Shown: piece by piece, positions 9,660-18,905 of the stretch
Layout of the letters: each line of letters begins with the position of its first letter
Position numbering within the stretch: the first letter of the stretch is position 1
Origin: Cyclobacteriaceae bacterium
GTDB lineage: Bacteria; Bacteroidota; Bacteroidia; Cytophagales; Cyclobacteriaceae
NCBI GenBank assembly: GCA_016787755.1
Contig: JAEUUA010000002.1
Location: 62,001-126,000, forward strand
DNA length: 64,000 bases
Reading direction: 5' to 3'
Notes under the pieces: generated by a model
The model's database searches: none
What the model was told of the DNA's origin: nothing
The model's input: the letters and a program-made list of their open reading frames with translations, nothing else
Made by a program: the position numbers and the translations under genes

Positions 9660-9777
9660 TCAGTCTTTCTCATCATTTCACTAAAATACTTACACACACC
9701 TTCTTATTCGATCTTCATTTGCTACCTTTCGCCCGTTTGTATCAACTTCTTTTTTACTATTTTTAGGGGGTATTACT

Positions 9778-10806
9778 ATGAAAACGATAAAGGCTTGTTT
9801 TATTTTTTTAATGCTTATGAGCCAGGTGGCCTTTGCGCAGACCGAAAAAGAAGCGGTAGTTTTCGATGAATTGTATGATGAACCGTATGCCATAAATAAG
9901 TTATTTATAGGATTTCTACCGTTTTATGGGGAGGTGTTTGCCACCAATGTAAATGCGGGGTTTGGTTTAGAGGCCCATTATTACCATAAGAAGCAGTTTG
10001 AAATCAATGCACATTTTAGAAAAACGTATAGCAGTAAGTTTTTTGATTTTAACCGTGAGTTAGCGTTAACGAATAGTTCAGTCTCCAACACACCCGAAAT
10101 TTTTAATTATTATGAATTTGGTGGCACCTACCACATTAAAGATTTTGATGTGCCATCCACCACTAAGATTTTTCTTCATAAGAAAAACACTCCCCGAAAC
10201 AGGTGGGCATCCTCGGTGCCTCAATATGCTGAAGTACCTGGTAAACTGCGTAAAGTTTATGGCGTGCGGGTTGGCAGTATTATTTGGAATAGCACTACTG
10301 ATTTAAGTAGAACGCTAGAAAAACAGGGTCTAACGAACGCTGATCTTGTAACGAGCGAAGGAATTGGATTGCCACAAACCTTTGTGGACGCAAATGGGCA
10401 AACACAAAATTTTAATGTGTTTGGTAATCTGTATACAGCAAATGTTTATGTAGGTGGATCGATCTCGTTAATCCGTAATATCGCAGTTAGTTTTGATACG
10501 TATGAACAAGGACTTGATGATGGTATGCTAACCATGTTCCTGGACGTGATGGTTGCACCCGCCCTGACCCTTGATCCGGTGGTTTATAATGGCGAAGATT
10601 ACTTGACCAATGCAGTGAAGACAAAGAAAATAGGTTTTCGCGCGGGCATTGATGGACGATTCAATCGCACATTAAGTTGGTCATATGGTGGCGAAGTGGG
10701 TTACCGACCTTCGCTGGAAGGCCGCGGTTTTTTTGCACTCTTGAAAGTTTCATTTCCAGTGTTCAGTTCTAACCTTGATAATAAGGTTGAGGCATTTGGA
10801 AAATAA
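9778..10806 (+). CDS. Secreted protein, probable outer-membrane beta-barrel
   Basis: 342 residues with a clear signal peptide (MKTIKACFIFLMLMSQVAFAQ) and a good ribosome-binding site (aggggg). The mature part alternates aromatic and hydrophobic strands (FGLEAHYYHKKQFEINAHFRK, IGFRAGIDGRFNRTLSWSYGGEVGY) and ends in strand-like residues, as expected for an outer-membrane barrel. I do not recognise a named family. It lies three bases upstream of hutI, but a shared role is not obvious. Confidence 0.7.
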   Translation: MKTIKACFIFLMLMSQVAFAQTEKEAVVFDELYDEPYAINKLFIGFLPFYGEVFATNVNAGFGLEAHYYHKKQFEINAHFRKTYSSKFFDFNRELALTNSSVSNTPEIFNYYEFGGTYHIKDFDVPSTTKIFLHKKNTPRNRWASSVPQYAEVPGKLRKVYGVRVGSIIWNSTTDLSRTLEKQGLTNADLVTSEGIGLPQTFVDANGQTQNFNVFGNLYTANVYVGGSISLIRNIAVSFDTYEQGLDDGMLTMFLDVMVAPALTLDPVVYNGEDYLTNAVKTKKIGFRAGIDGRFNRTLSWSYGGEVGYRPSLEGRGFFALLKVSFPVFSSNLDNKVEAFGK

Positions 10807-10809
10807 GTT

Positions 10810-12051
10810 ATGATTCATGACCTCCTAATCACAAACATCAAAGGATTAGTTCAGGTAAGAGAGCAGCCTGTTAGCAAAGTAGCAGGTAAAGAGTTGAGTC
10901 ACCTTCCTATTTTACAAGAAGCGTATCTTATTATTTCCCATGGATTAATTCATACTTACGGATTGATGAAGGATATTCCTTCCGAGGTGAAGGCGAAAAC
11001 TGTCTTGGATGTACCCGGGCAATTTGTTTTTCCTTCCTTTGTCGATTCACATACCCATTTAGTTTTTGCGGCTACCCGCGAAGAAGAATTTGTCATGAAG
11101 TTGAAGGGAGCAACGTATGAACAGATTGCTGCCAGCGGAGGAGGAATTTTAAATTCGGCTAAAAGGCTTCAGGAACTTACAGAAGAAGAACTATTTCAAA
11201 GCTCAATACCACGAGCGTGGGAGATAATTCATTCGGGCACCGGAGCTGTTGAAATTAAAAGTGGGTATGGCCTTACCACCAATGATGAATTAAAAATGTT
11301 GCGTGTAGCACAGCGAATTGGGCGCGAGACACCCCTTACTATTAAAACAACTTTTTTAGGGGCGCATGCAGTACCTCGTGAAAAAACGAAGGAACAATAC
11401 CTCGCAGAGATTATTGATGAAATGATTCCGGCAGTAGCCGAAGAAAAACTAGCTGAATACATTGACGTATTTTGTGAGACTGGTTTTTTTTCAGTGAAGG
11501 ATACGGAAAGGATTTTAGTAGCGGGTAAAGCAGTTGGTCTTATTCCTCGGTTGCATGCTAACCAACTGAATCGGTCGGGTGGGGTGCAAATTGGAGTGAA
11601 GATGGGTGCCATCAGCGTTGATCATTTGGAAAATATGGGGGATGAGGAGATTGAAGTTTTAAAAGGCAGTGACACCATGCCGGTTGCTTTACCGGGAGCC
11701 GCTTTCTTTTTGAATCTTCCGTTTACTCCGGCTCGCAGCCTAATTGAGGCTGGATTGCCGATTGCCATTGCATCCGATTATAATCCCGGCAGTGCGCCCA
11801 GTGGCAATATGCCACTGATGGTTTCGCTTGCATGTATTAAAATGAGAATGACACCTGAAGAAGCAATCAATGCAACCACGATCAATACTGCTTTTACTCT
11901 CGGACTTTCACAAACTCACGGCACTATCACGAGAGGAAAAGTGGCGAATGTATTTATAACGAAGCCCATGTCTTCTATAGCCTCGTTACCGTATAGCTTT
12001 GGATGCAATCCGGTTTCAAAAATTATTCTTAATGGAAAACTCCTTGCGTAA
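10810..12051 (+). CDS. hutI: Imidazolonepropionase
   Basis: 413 residues. It hydrolyses 4-imidazolone-5-propionate to N-formimino-L-glutamate in histidine breakdown. It belongs to the amidohydrolase superfamily: the metal-binding motif FVDSHTHLVFA (near residue 80) is followed by the substrate loop EIKSGYGLT, a second metal-ligand region LHANQLN, the conserved DHLENM and the late Asp in ASDYNPGSAPSGN. No hutH, hutU or hutG lies beside it, so the rest of the pathway must be elsewhere. The stop TAA overlaps the apt ATG by one base, indicating a short operon. Confidence 0.94.
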   Translation: MIHDLLITNIKGLVQVREQPVSKVAGKELSHLPILQEAYLIISHGLIHTYGLMKDIPSEVKAKTVLDVPGQFVFPSFVDSHTHLVFAATREEEFVMKLKGATYEQIAASGGGILNSAKRLQELTEEELFQSSIPRAWEIIHSGTGAVEIKSGYGLTTNDELKMLRVAQRIGRETPLTIKTTFLGAHAVPREKTKEQYLAEIIDEMIPAVAEEKLAEYIDVFCETGFFSVKDTERILVAGKAVGLIPRLHANQLNRSGGVQIGVKMGAISVDHLENMGDEEIEVLKGSDTMPVALPGAAFFLNLPFTPARSLIEAGLPIAIASDYNPGSAPSGNMPLMVSLACIKMRMTPEEAINATTINTAFTLGLSQTHGTITRGKVANVFITKPMSSIASLPYSFGCNPVSKIILNGKLLA

Positions 12052-12584
12052 TGGCTGAAATAAATATTGAATCTTACTTACGTGATGTGGTGGATTTCCC
12101 AAAACCTGGAATAGTATTTAAGGATATTACTCCATTACTTGCCAACCCTACAGCGCGACAATATGTTGTGGATAAAATGGCAGCGCACTTTAAGTCGGAA
12201 GATATTGATGCTATAGCGGCTGTGGAGGCACGTGGATTTATTTTTGGTTCTATGTTGGCGGCCGCATTAAAGGTTCCTTTAGTACCGGTTCGCAAATCAG
12301 GTAAGCTGCCTTACCACAAAATTTATGAGGAGTATGCACTTGAGTATGGAATGGCTAGTATAGAGATGCATGTCGATGCAATCGAAAAAGGAAGTAGGGT
12401 ATTAATTCATGACGATCTTTTAGCCACGGGCGGAACTGCCACTGCAGCAGGTACTATGATAAAGAAGTTAGGGGGGGAGGTAGCAGGGTATTCGTTTGTA
12501 ATTAATCTTGCTTTTTTGCCAGGTGAGAAACTACTAACTGAACGCTTTGGTATTAAGCCGCATTATTTGGTAAGTTATACCTAG
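12051..12584 (+). CDS. apt: Adenine phosphoribosyltransferase
   Basis: 177 residues, the usual length. It salvages adenine to AMP using PRPP. The family start IESYLRDVVDFPKPGIVFKD, the dimer region AVEARGFIFGS and the PRPP-binding motif VLIHDDLLATGGTATAA are all present. Translation begins on the A of the hutI stop codon (TAATG), so the two proteins are probably made from one mRNA although their pathways differ. Confidence 0.96.
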   Translation: MAEINIESYLRDVVDFPKPGIVFKDITPLLANPTARQYVVDKMAAHFKSEDIDAIAAVEARGFIFGSMLAAALKVPLVPVRKSGKLPYHKIYEEYALEYGMASIEMHVDAIEKGSRVLIHDDLLATGGTATAAGTMIKKLGGEVAGYSFVINLAFLPGEKLLTERFGIKPHYLVSYT

Positions 12585-12642
12585 GTTTTTTTTGAATGGT
12601 ATTTGGTATAACTTTCGACAATTAATTCTGTTAAAGTAGGTG

Positions 12643-13227
12643 ATGAATATTTTGAAGATCCCTATGTTTCCGCTTTCCATTTTTCCCTTACCGGGCGAAA
12701 TGATTCCGCTCCATATTTTTGAACCCCGCTACCAGCAACTGCTGGAAGATGCAGAGGCTAACGACATGGCTTTTGGTATTTACTACAATCACGTTTCCAA
12801 TACCGGAAAATTTGGATCGTTAGTTAAATTGGAAAGTGTAATAAAGCGGTATGCTGCCGGAGAATCCGACATTATTGTAAAATGCGTGGATCTTCTTTCC
12901 ATGAGCAAGATGTTCAGAACTTTTCGTGAAAAACTCTATCCGGGTGGTGAAGTTGAGCTATGGCACATTGACAATTCGGAGCCCATGGGGCGTTCTTTAC
13001 GTAAATATTTTACCGAATATTTTAACATGATTCGGATTAACCAGGCCGACAAAAGTATTTCACTGTATGATGCAGCCAACGAATTAAACCTTGGTTTTGA
13101 GGAACGTGTCAAATTCGTACAGTTAGATGACTCGCGCAAAGAATCATTTTTAGTTGCCCGATTGAAATATCACATTGAGCTCTTGCATCAGGTAGAAAAG
13201 GCTAAAGACGTGTTTCACCTGAACTAA
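12643..13227 (+). CDS. Lon N-terminal (LON substrate-binding) domain protein
   Basis: 194 residues from the ATG at 12643, following an aaagtagg ribosome-binding stretch; a GTG one codon earlier is possible. It contains only the substrate-recognition domain of Lon (MFPLSIFPLPGEMIPLHIFEPRYQQLLEDA) with no ATPase or protease part. Such stand-alone proteins are widespread in bacteria and their molecular role is not settled. Confidence 0.88.
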   Translation: MNILKIPMFPLSIFPLPGEMIPLHIFEPRYQQLLEDAEANDMAFGIYYNHVSNTGKFGSLVKLESVIKRYAAGESDIIVKCVDLLSMSKMFRTFREKLYPGGEVELWHIDNSEPMGRSLRKYFTEYFNMIRINQADKSISLYDAANELNLGFEERVKFVQLDDSRKESFLVARLKYHIELLHQVEKAKDVFHLN

Positions 13228-13392
13228 GTTTCTTTTAGAAATTATTTTCATTTTTAATATCCCTTTTTTTTTGGATGCCGTTTGAGCCTACTTCTTCGGT
13301 CAACGCACCTTCATAATTTATTTAACAATCTTTAACACAATCGATGCAACAATTAGCAACCTGGGTTCGTCCTATGATCAAATAAAAAAATT

Positions 13393-13971
13393 ATGAAAAA
13401 ATTTAATTTACTTTTTGTGGGTGTACTCTTCTGTACACTGGCGTTCGCTAATGGGACAGTCGAACCAAATGTATCATCTTCGACTGTAGCGGTAACTAAT
13501 TCTGATGGAGGTTCTGTGTTCAAACTTTTTTATAAAGGCGAGCAAAAGGGAACCGTGAAAGTATCAATCATGAATGAGAAGAGTAAGATCGTTTTTTCTG
13601 AATCGATCAAGAGCATCAATGGATTTGTGCGACCCTACAATTTTAGTGAATTGCAGGCGGGCACATACATCTTGCTCATTGAAGATTCTCAGGGAATTCA
13701 AAAACAAAAGGTTATATACACAGGAGGTAAAATTGAAAAGTATATTAATCTAGTTAAACTCAAGGAGGAAGGTAAGTACTTGCTTTCTGTAAAATCTACA
13801 TCTTTGGATAGAATTAATGTAAGCGTGTATGATCAATTCAACAAATTAATTCATAGTCAGGATACCATGGTGAAGAAAGATTTTGCTGAAGTTCTCAATC
13901 TTAAAAACATCAATCATTTTATAATTGAAATTTCTGACAGCCATGGGATGTTGAAGTCATTGAAAAATTAA
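13393..13971 (+). CDS. Secreted two-repeat beta protein (paralogue 1)
   Basis: 192 residues with a signal peptide (MKKFNLLFVGVLFCTLAFA). The mature protein has two related beta-sandwich halves: one around SVFKLFYKGEQKGTVKVSIM/INGFVRPYNFSELQAGTYIL, the other around NVSVYDQFNKLIHSQDT/NHFIIEISDSHG. The pattern resembles the type IX secretion-sorting (C-terminal adhesin) fold in strand order, but the usual terminal motif is not evident. It is a paralogue of the gene at 14319, so it arose by tandem duplication. Function unknown; probably cell-envelope or extracellular. Confidence 0.72.
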   Translation: MKKFNLLFVGVLFCTLAFANGTVEPNVSSSTVAVTNSDGGSVFKLFYKGEQKGTVKVSIMNEKSKIVFSESIKSINGFVRPYNFSELQAGTYILLIEDSQGIQKQKVIYTGGKIEKYINLVKLKEEGKYLLSVKSTSLDRINVSVYDQFNKLIHSQDTMVKKDFAEVLNLKNINHFIIEISDSHGMLKSLKN

Positions 13972-14015
13972 TTAGCTACTTTCTTAAAAAGCCAAGGTTT
14001 AAATCTTGTAAAATG

Positions 14016-14046
14016 AGATCGCTGTCAACGGACTGCGATCTTTTTT
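14016..14046 (+). terminator. Intrinsic terminator after paralogue 1
   Basis: A 7-bp stem (AGATCGC pairing with GCGATCT) with a 12-base loop is followed by a run of T residues at 14041-14046. It is located 45 bases after the stop at 13971. Confidence 0.65.
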
Positions 14047-14266
14047 ATGCATCTTATCTGAAGGTATGCAGTTTAGCCTGGCTGCTCAACAGGAAGCGCT
14101 GATAAAGAAAATCAGCTTGCAATCGATTGAGTAAGAAATTATTCAGTGGAACTTGATTTTTGATTTCTTTTCAAAGAATTCTTTTACGAAGATGTGTATT
14201 GATTCGTTGCAATAAATCCGCAAACGATTTTTCATCTTAAAAATCAAGTTTACTTACAACTTTCAG

Positions 14267-14294
14267 TTGTGATTCATAGTTGCCCGTACATTTA
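14267..14294 (+). promoter_or_regulatory. Bacteroidota-type promoter of paralogue 2
   Basis: TTG at 14267-14269 and TACATTTA at 14287-14294 are separated by 17 bases, fitting the TTG-N17-23-TAnnTTTG pattern with one mismatch in the last base. The ATG follows at 14319, giving a leader of about 20 bases. Confidence 0.55.
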
Positions 14295-14318
14295 CATTGA
14301 AAACAAAACGAAAAAACT

Positions 14319-14888
14319 ATGAAAACTAAATCAATTGTATTCGCCCTTGTAATGGGGTTCGTATCAGTGGCAGCCGTGGCGGCTGATCCTGTAAGTCCTA
14401 AAATGGTTGTGCTTAACCAGCAGGATGGTGGAATTTTTAAAGTGATTTATGCAGGTGCACAGGCTGGAAGGATTTCTTTGAATATTTATGATGCAGCTAA
14501 CACACTTGTTTTTACTGAAACAGTTAATGGTGTTGAAGGATTTATTCGTCCGGTAAATTTTTCTGGAATGAATGAGGGAACTTACACAATTGAGGTGGCT
14601 GACGCTTCAGGTAAGCTTGTTCAAAAAATAGACTACAAGAAAGAGACTAATACAAATGCGATTCGCGTAGCTAAAATGGGTACTGATAATAAGTATTTAC
14701 TTGCTATCGCTAACACGAATGAAATAATCAACGTGCGTATTTTTGATGGTGCAAATAACCTTGTGCACAATCAATCAGTAACAGTTGATGGTAGCCTTGG
14801 ATTGGTGTATAACCTTAAGAATGTGGTAGGTGCTCCAACATTCGAAGTAACGAATCAGGCTGGAGCCACCAAAGTTGTAAAGTACTAA
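14319..14888 (+). CDS. Secreted two-repeat beta protein (paralogue 2)
   Basis: 189 residues with a signal peptide (MKTKSIVFALVMGFVSVAAVAA). It aligns along its full length with the protein at 13393: QDGGIFKVIYAGAQAGRISL matches SDGGSVFKLFYKGEQKGTVKV, and EGFIRPVNFSGMNEGTYTIE matches NGFVRPYNFSELQAGTYILL. Each half repeats a short beta-sandwich. It has its own promoter and is followed by a strong terminator, so it is probably expressed independently. Function unknown. Confidence 0.75.
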   Translation: MKTKSIVFALVMGFVSVAAVAADPVSPKMVVLNQQDGGIFKVIYAGAQAGRISLNIYDAANTLVFTETVNGVEGFIRPVNFSGMNEGTYTIEVADASGKLVQKIDYKKETNTNAIRVAKMGTDNKYLLAIANTNEIINVRIFDGANNLVHNQSVTVDGSLGLVYNLKNVVGAPTFEVTNQAGATKVVKY

Positions 14889-14911
14889 TAAGGTAAGCTT
14901 TGATAAAACTG

Positions 14912-14939
14912 AAAGCCCCGCGAAACGCGGGGCTTTTTT
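14912..14939 (+). terminator. Strong intrinsic terminator
   Basis: A GC-rich perfect stem (GCCCCGCG/CGCGGGGC, extended by three A-T pairs) with an AAA loop is followed by TTTTTT. It lies between two convergent genes, and the minus strand also has a short T-rich tail, so it may serve both. Confidence 0.9.
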
Positions 14940-14942
14940 ATG

Positions 14943-17900
14943 CTACATGTTTCTCCTGTACTGCCCACCTACTTCAAACAAGGCCTTGGTGATCTGCCCT
15001 AGCGAGCAAACCTTTGCAGCTTCCATCAACTCAGCAAAAATATTCTTATTTTGAACTGCTGCTTGCTGTACATTCTCAATTAGGCTATGCATTTTGTTGC
15101 CCTGGTAGGTATGGAGATTTTTCAGCATGGTAATCTGATACTCTTTTTCTTCGGTAGTGGCACGAATTACTTCCTGAGGGATTATAGTAGGTGATCCTTT
15201 TGAACTCAGAAATGTGTTCACACCTATAATAGGAAACTCACCGGTATGCTTCAGGGTTTCATAATACAAGCTCTCTTCCTGAATCTTTCCACGCTGATAC
15301 ATCGTCTCCATCGCGCCAAGCACGCCACCGCGCTCAGTAATGCGATCAAATTCTGTTAACACAGCCGCTTCAACCAAATCGGTCAGTTCTTCAATGATGA
15401 ACGATCCCTGCAACGGGTTTTCATTTTTAGCAAGACCCAACTCTTTATTAATGATTAATTGAATGGCCATTGCCCTACGCACACTTTCTTCGGTAGGCGT
15501 GGTGATCGCTTCATCATAGGCATTGGTATGCAGCGAATTGCAGTTATCATAAATTGCATACAAGGCTTGTAGCGTGGTGCGAATGTCATTGAAATCAATT
15601 TCCTGCGCGTGCAACGAGCGACCGGAAGTTTGAATATGATATTTCAACATCTGACTACGTGAATTAGCCCCATACTTATTCTTCATGGCTTTCGCCCAGA
15701 TTCTGCGCGCTACACGACCAATTACGGAATACTCAGGATCAATTCCATTGCTAAAGAAGAAGGAGAGGTTAGGGGCAAACTCGTTGATGTCCATGCCCCG
15801 ACTCAAATAGTATTCTACGTACGTAAATCCATTGCTCAATGTGAAGGCAAGTTGCGTAATCGGGTTGGCACCCGCTTCAGCAATATGATACCCCGAAATA
15901 GATACCGAGTAAAAATTACGAACCGCCTTATCAATAAAGTATTGTTGCACATCGCCCATTAAACGCAAGGCAAACTCGGTGGAGAAAATGCACGTGTTTT
16001 GTGCCTGGTCTTCTTTCAAAATATCGGCCTGCACTGTGCCACGGACTTGCGTGAGTGTTTCAGCTTTTATTTTTTCATAGACGTCTTTTGGTAAAACCTG
16101 ATCGCCTGTTACTCCTAGCAACATCAATCCCAACCCATCATTGCCTTTCGGGAGGGGGCCTTGATAGGAGGGAGCCACTGAGTTGGAGTAAAGTGACTTT
16201 ATTTTTGTCCTGACCTCTTCTTCTAGTCCATTCTTCTTAATGTATAATTCGCATTGCTGATCGATGGCTGCATTCATAAAGTAAGCGAGCAACATAGGTG
16301 CTGGTCCATTGATTGTCATAGATACGGAAGTCTTAGGATCCGTCAGATGAAATCCGCTATATAGTTTCTTGGCATCATCCAAACAACAAATGCTCACTCC
16401 CGAGTTTCCAATCTTACCATAAATATCCGGTCGATAGTCAGGATCATTTCCATAGAGTGTAACGGAATCAAATGCTGTAGACAACCGCTTGGCCGCTAAT
16501 CCTAAACTTACATAGTGAAACCTGCGGTTGGTCCGTTCGGGTCCGCCTTCTCCGGCAAACATGCGAGTAGGATCTTCACCTTCGCGCTTGAACGGATAGA
16601 TGCCCGCGGCATACGGAAACTCACCGGGTACGTTTTCTAATAAAGACCATTTTAATATATCGCCCCAGCTGGAATATTTTGGTAGTGATATTTTTGGAAT
16701 TTGTAAGTGGGAGAGTGATTCTGAATGAGTTTGAATGCCGATCTCTTTATCGCGCACCTTAAATTTAAAAAGGGGATCCTTATATGTCTTTACTTTATTG
16801 GTCCAGCCCTCAAGTAGCTTCCAGTTTTTGGGATCGAGGTTGAGTTTGAGTTTTTGCACCTCATCCCCCAGCCCCTTCTCCATAGGAGAAGGGGAGGATG
16901 ATGAGGTTTTTAAATGTTCGATCGTTTTATTGATCGCAAATAATTTCTCTGCTACAGCCGCTTGTGCATGTACCCATTCATCATACTGGCGATTACTTTC
17001 TGAAATTTCACTGAGATAACGCGTGCGGTTAGGTGGAATCACGAAAATCTTTTCCGACATCTCACGGGTAATCTCAAAGGTTGAATTCAGGGCAGCTCCC
17101 GTCTTCTCAGCCATTTTATCAATCACCTTTTTATAAAGTTGATTGGTGCCCGGGTCGTTAAACTGCGAAGCAATCGTGCCAAACACGGGCATGTCTTCCG
17201 GCTTTTGATCCCACAATTGATGGTTGCGTTGATATTGTTTTTTCACATCGCGCAAGGCATCCAGCGCACCACGTTTATCAAACTTGTTCAAGGCAATCAC
17301 ATCTGCAAAATCGAGCATGTCAATTTTTTCCAATTGTGTGGCCGCTCCATATTCAGGAGTCATGATGTATAGCGAAAGGTCACTGTGATCTAAAATTTCG
17401 GTGTCACTTTGACCAATGCCTGAAGTTTCTAAAATGATCAAATCGAAACCAGCAGCTTTTAAAATATGAATCGCCTCTTTTACATAAGCCGAGAGTGCAA
17501 GATTAGATTGCCGGGTAGCCAATGAACGCATATACACCCGTGGATTGTTAATCGCATTCATGCGGATGCGATCGCCCAACAGCGCACCACCCGTTTTGCG
17601 CTTGGAAGGATCCACCGAAATGAGACCAATCGTTTTGTCTTTGAAGTCAACTAAAAACCTGCGCACAAATTCATCCACCATGGAGGACTTACCGGCTCCA
17701 CCTGTACCGGTTATACCCAGCACCGGAACTTTTGAAGCGGCTGCTTGCTTTGTAATTTTTTCGAAAACCACTTTATGCTTATCATAATAATTCTCAGCGC
17801 CTGAAATGAGTTGAGCTATCTGCACATGCTTGCTGACTGTCAACTGTCGACTGTCGACTGTTTCCCCGGTAGGATAATCACTTTGCTCCACCAAATCATT

Positions 17901-18356
17901 AATCATCCCTTGCAACCCCATGGCGCGACCATCATCTGGGGAGTAAATGCGGGTAATGCCATAGTCCATCAATTCTTTTATTTCTTCGGGGAGGATGACG
18001 CCACCACCCCCTCCAAAAATTTTAATGTGACCGGCCCCTTTTTCTTGCAGCAAGTCATACATGTATTTAAAATATTCGTTGTGCCCGCCCTGGTAGCTCG
18101 TCATGGCAATGGACTGTGCGTCTTCCTGAATGGCCGTATTCACCACTTCTTCCACACTGCGGTCGTGGCCGAGGTGAATCACTTCTACGCCCGTGGCCTG
18201 AATAATTCTGCGCATGATGTTGATGGCCGCATCATGCCCATCGAACAAACTGGCAGCCGTAACAATGCGTACTTTGTTTTTAGGTTTATAAGGAGCAGGT
18301 GCCTGATGGCCAGCCAGCGTTTGAGGAGTTTTTTCTTTAGATAGTGTCGCGCTCAT
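14943..18356 (-). CDS. icmF: Fused B12-dependent acyl-CoA mutase with G-protein chaperone (IcmF)
   Basis: 1137 residues in IcmF order: B12-binding domain (residues 28-155, with Asp39/His41 of DGHDAAI), MeaB-like GTPase (Walker [13 protein letters not shown] from 215; [21 protein letters not shown]), then the mutase TIM barrel (about 540-1137). The family interconverts isobutyryl- and n-butyryl-CoA or close substrates, and the G-domain loads and protects cobalamin. Methylmalonyl-CoA mutase activity is less likely given this architecture. Two linkers carry DNA-repeat inserts in frame: a 7-bp tandem repeat at residues 165-174, and a palindromic element at 484-499 ([15 protein letters not shown]). 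Upstream is a good -7 element. The gene stands alone. Confidence 0.93.
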   Translation of the reverse strand: MSATLSKEKTPQTLAGHQAPAPYKPKNKVRIVTAASLFDGHDAAINIMRRIIQATGVEVIHLGHDRSVEEVVNTAIQEDAQSIAMTSYQGGHNEYFKYMYDLLQEKGAGHIKIFGGGGGVILPEEIKELMDYGITRIYSPDDGRAMGLQGMINDLVEQSDYPTGETVDSRQLTVSKHVQIAQLISGAENYYDKHKVVFEKITKQAAASKVPVLGITGTGGAGKSSMVDEFVRRFLVDFKDKTIGLISVDPSKRKTGGALLGDRIRMNAINNPRVYMRSLATRQSNLALSAYVKEAIHILKAAGFDLIILETSGIGQSDTEILDHSDLSLYIMTPEYGAATQLEKIDMLDFADVIALNKFDKRGALDALRDVKKQYQRNHQLWDQKPEDMPVFGTIASQFNDPGTNQLYKKVIDKMAEKTGAALNSTFEITREMSEKIFVIPPNRTRYLSEISESNRQYDEWVHAQAAVAEKLFAINKTIEHLKTSSSSPSPMEKGLGDEVQKLKLNLDPKNWKLLEGWTNKVKTYKDPLFKFKVRDKEIGIQTHSESLSHLQIPKISLPKYSSWGDILKWSLLENVPGEFPYAAGIYPFKREGEDPTRMFAGEGGPERTNRRFHYVSLGLAAKRLSTAFDSVTLYGNDPDYRPDIYGKIGNSGVSICCLDDAKKLYSGFHLTDPKTSVSMTINGPAPMLLAYFMNAAIDQQCELYIKKNGLEEEVRTKIKSLYSNSVAPSYQGPLPKGNDGLGLMLLGVTGDQVLPKDVYEKIKAETLTQVRGTVQADILKEDQAQNTCIFSTEFALRLMGDVQQYFIDKAVRNFYSVSISGYHIAEAGANPITQLAFTLSNGFTYVEYYLSRGMDINEFAPNLSFFFSNGIDPEYSVIGRVARRIWAKAMKNKYGANSRSQMLKYHIQTSGRSLHAQEIDFNDIRTTLQALYAIYDNCNSLHTNAYDEAITTPTEESVRRAMAIQLIINKELGLAKNENPLQGSFIIEELTDLVEAAVLTEFDRITERGGVLGAMETMYQRGKIQEESLYYETLKHTGEFPIIGVNTFLSSKGSPTIIPQEVIRATTEEKEYQITMLKNLHTYQGNKMHSLIENVQQAAVQNKNIFAELMEAAKVCSLGQITKALFEVGGQYRRNM
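16859..16906. repeat. GC-rich double palindrome inside icmF (copy A)
   Basis: An inner perfect 10-bp palindrome (CCCCTTCTCC, 16872-16881; loop ATA; GGAGAAGGGG, 16885-16894) is framed by an outer 7-bp inverted pair (CCTCATC 16859-16865, GATGAGG 16900-16906). It is closely similar to the intergenic copy at 59795 and related to the copy at 58448. It is translated in frame in the linker before the mutase domain. Confidence 0.85.
17835..17862. repeat. Four 7-bp tandem units inside icmF
   Basis: GACTGTC, AACTGTC, GACTGTC and GACTGTT follow each other without gaps. On the coding strand they specify TVDSRQLTV in the linker between the B12-binding and GTPase domains. The total of 28 bp is not a multiple of three, so flanking sequence must have been adjusted to keep the frame. 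Confidence 0.8.
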
Positions 18357-18374
18357 GAGAATCCGTTAAGATTT

Positions 18375-18382
18375 CAAAAATA
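18375..18382 (-). promoter_or_regulatory. -7 promoter element of icmF
   Basis: On the minus strand this reads TATTTTTG, a full match to TAnnTTTG, 18 bases before the icmF ATG. No clear -33 TTG is visible. Confidence 0.5.
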
Positions 18383-18486
18383 CAGATAAGAAAAAGATTA
18401 AGCTAACAGATGGTAGGAGGGTTTACCTGGCGGCTATAAGCAAATAAAATCAAACGTGTATATTCGAGTTTTCTGCCACGTTTAAT

Positions 18487-18774
18487 ATGAATCATTTATT
18501 AACCTTAGGACTCCTAATCAGTTACCCGTTGACATTTGGACAGAATTCTTACAACTCACAAAATATTTTTGACACTCCAAAGCAATGGACAATTCAACAC
18601 CGAGGAGTTCATGGATGAAGGCAAGAGAAGTCTTAATGGGATATGAATAAAATAATGATTTATCAAAGAATTTTAATGACGTGTGTGTATCGATGGGGAA
18701 CGGTGGGCTACTTACTATTTTTCCGGCAGATAAGGAAAAAGATGACGAAGATATTGAAATCAAGCTTTAAAAAG
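18487..18774 (+). pseudogene. Possible decayed small secreted-protein gene
   Basis: An ATG at 18487 opens a signal-peptide-like reading (MNHLLTLGLLISYPLTFGQ) that stops at 18618 after 43 residues. A different frame then reads an open segment at about 18651-18769 with protein-like composition (MGNGGLLTIFPADKEKDDED) and ends in a stop. Together they look like an original gene of about 95 codons broken by frameshifts. I do not recognise a family. The surrounding 18357-18486 and 18775-18905 hold only promoter-like sequence. Confidence 0.3.
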
Positions 18775-18828
18775 TTAAATAAGAACCAACTTCCAATGGC
18801 TGTCAATAACTTCGCCCTGACTTGCTCA

Positions 18829-18836
18829 TAATTTTG
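18829..18836 (+). promoter_or_regulatory. -7 promoter element upstream of amidohydrolase
   Basis: TAATTTTG matches TAnnTTTG, 70 bases before the ATG at 18906. No good -33 partner is visible. Confidence 0.35.
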
Positions 18837-18905
18837 TATTTTTAATTCTTTGAAATTATTTTTTAATCGAGTCAGGTTTCATATGCTGGCTGTAAAGATG
18901 AAAGC

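Larger units (their letters stand above)
13972..14318. other. 347-base spacer between secreted paralogues
   Basis: No coding potential seen. It holds an intrinsic terminator near 14016, a perfect 12-bp inverted repeat (14150-14161, AACTTGATTTTT, with 14239-14250) separated by 77 bases, and the promoter for the downstream paralogue. The inverted repeat lies upstream of the predicted -33 element, so it would not be in the downstream mRNA unless another start exists. Confidence 0.6.

Noticed and set aside
16735..17019. Open frame on the plus strand opposite the icmF linker
   Set aside because: Antisense shadow; it partly translates the palindromic repeat from the other side.
17811..18344. Long open reading frame (177 codons) on the plus strand opposite icmF
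   Set aside because: It lies entirely antisense to the B12-binding domain, whose protein sequence is strongly conserved, and its translation has no recognisable features.
14943..18356. Ordinary methylmalonyl-CoA mutase
   Set aside because: The order B12 domain, GTPase, mutase in one chain is that of IcmF; MMCM subunits have the B12 domain at the C-terminus and MeaB separate.
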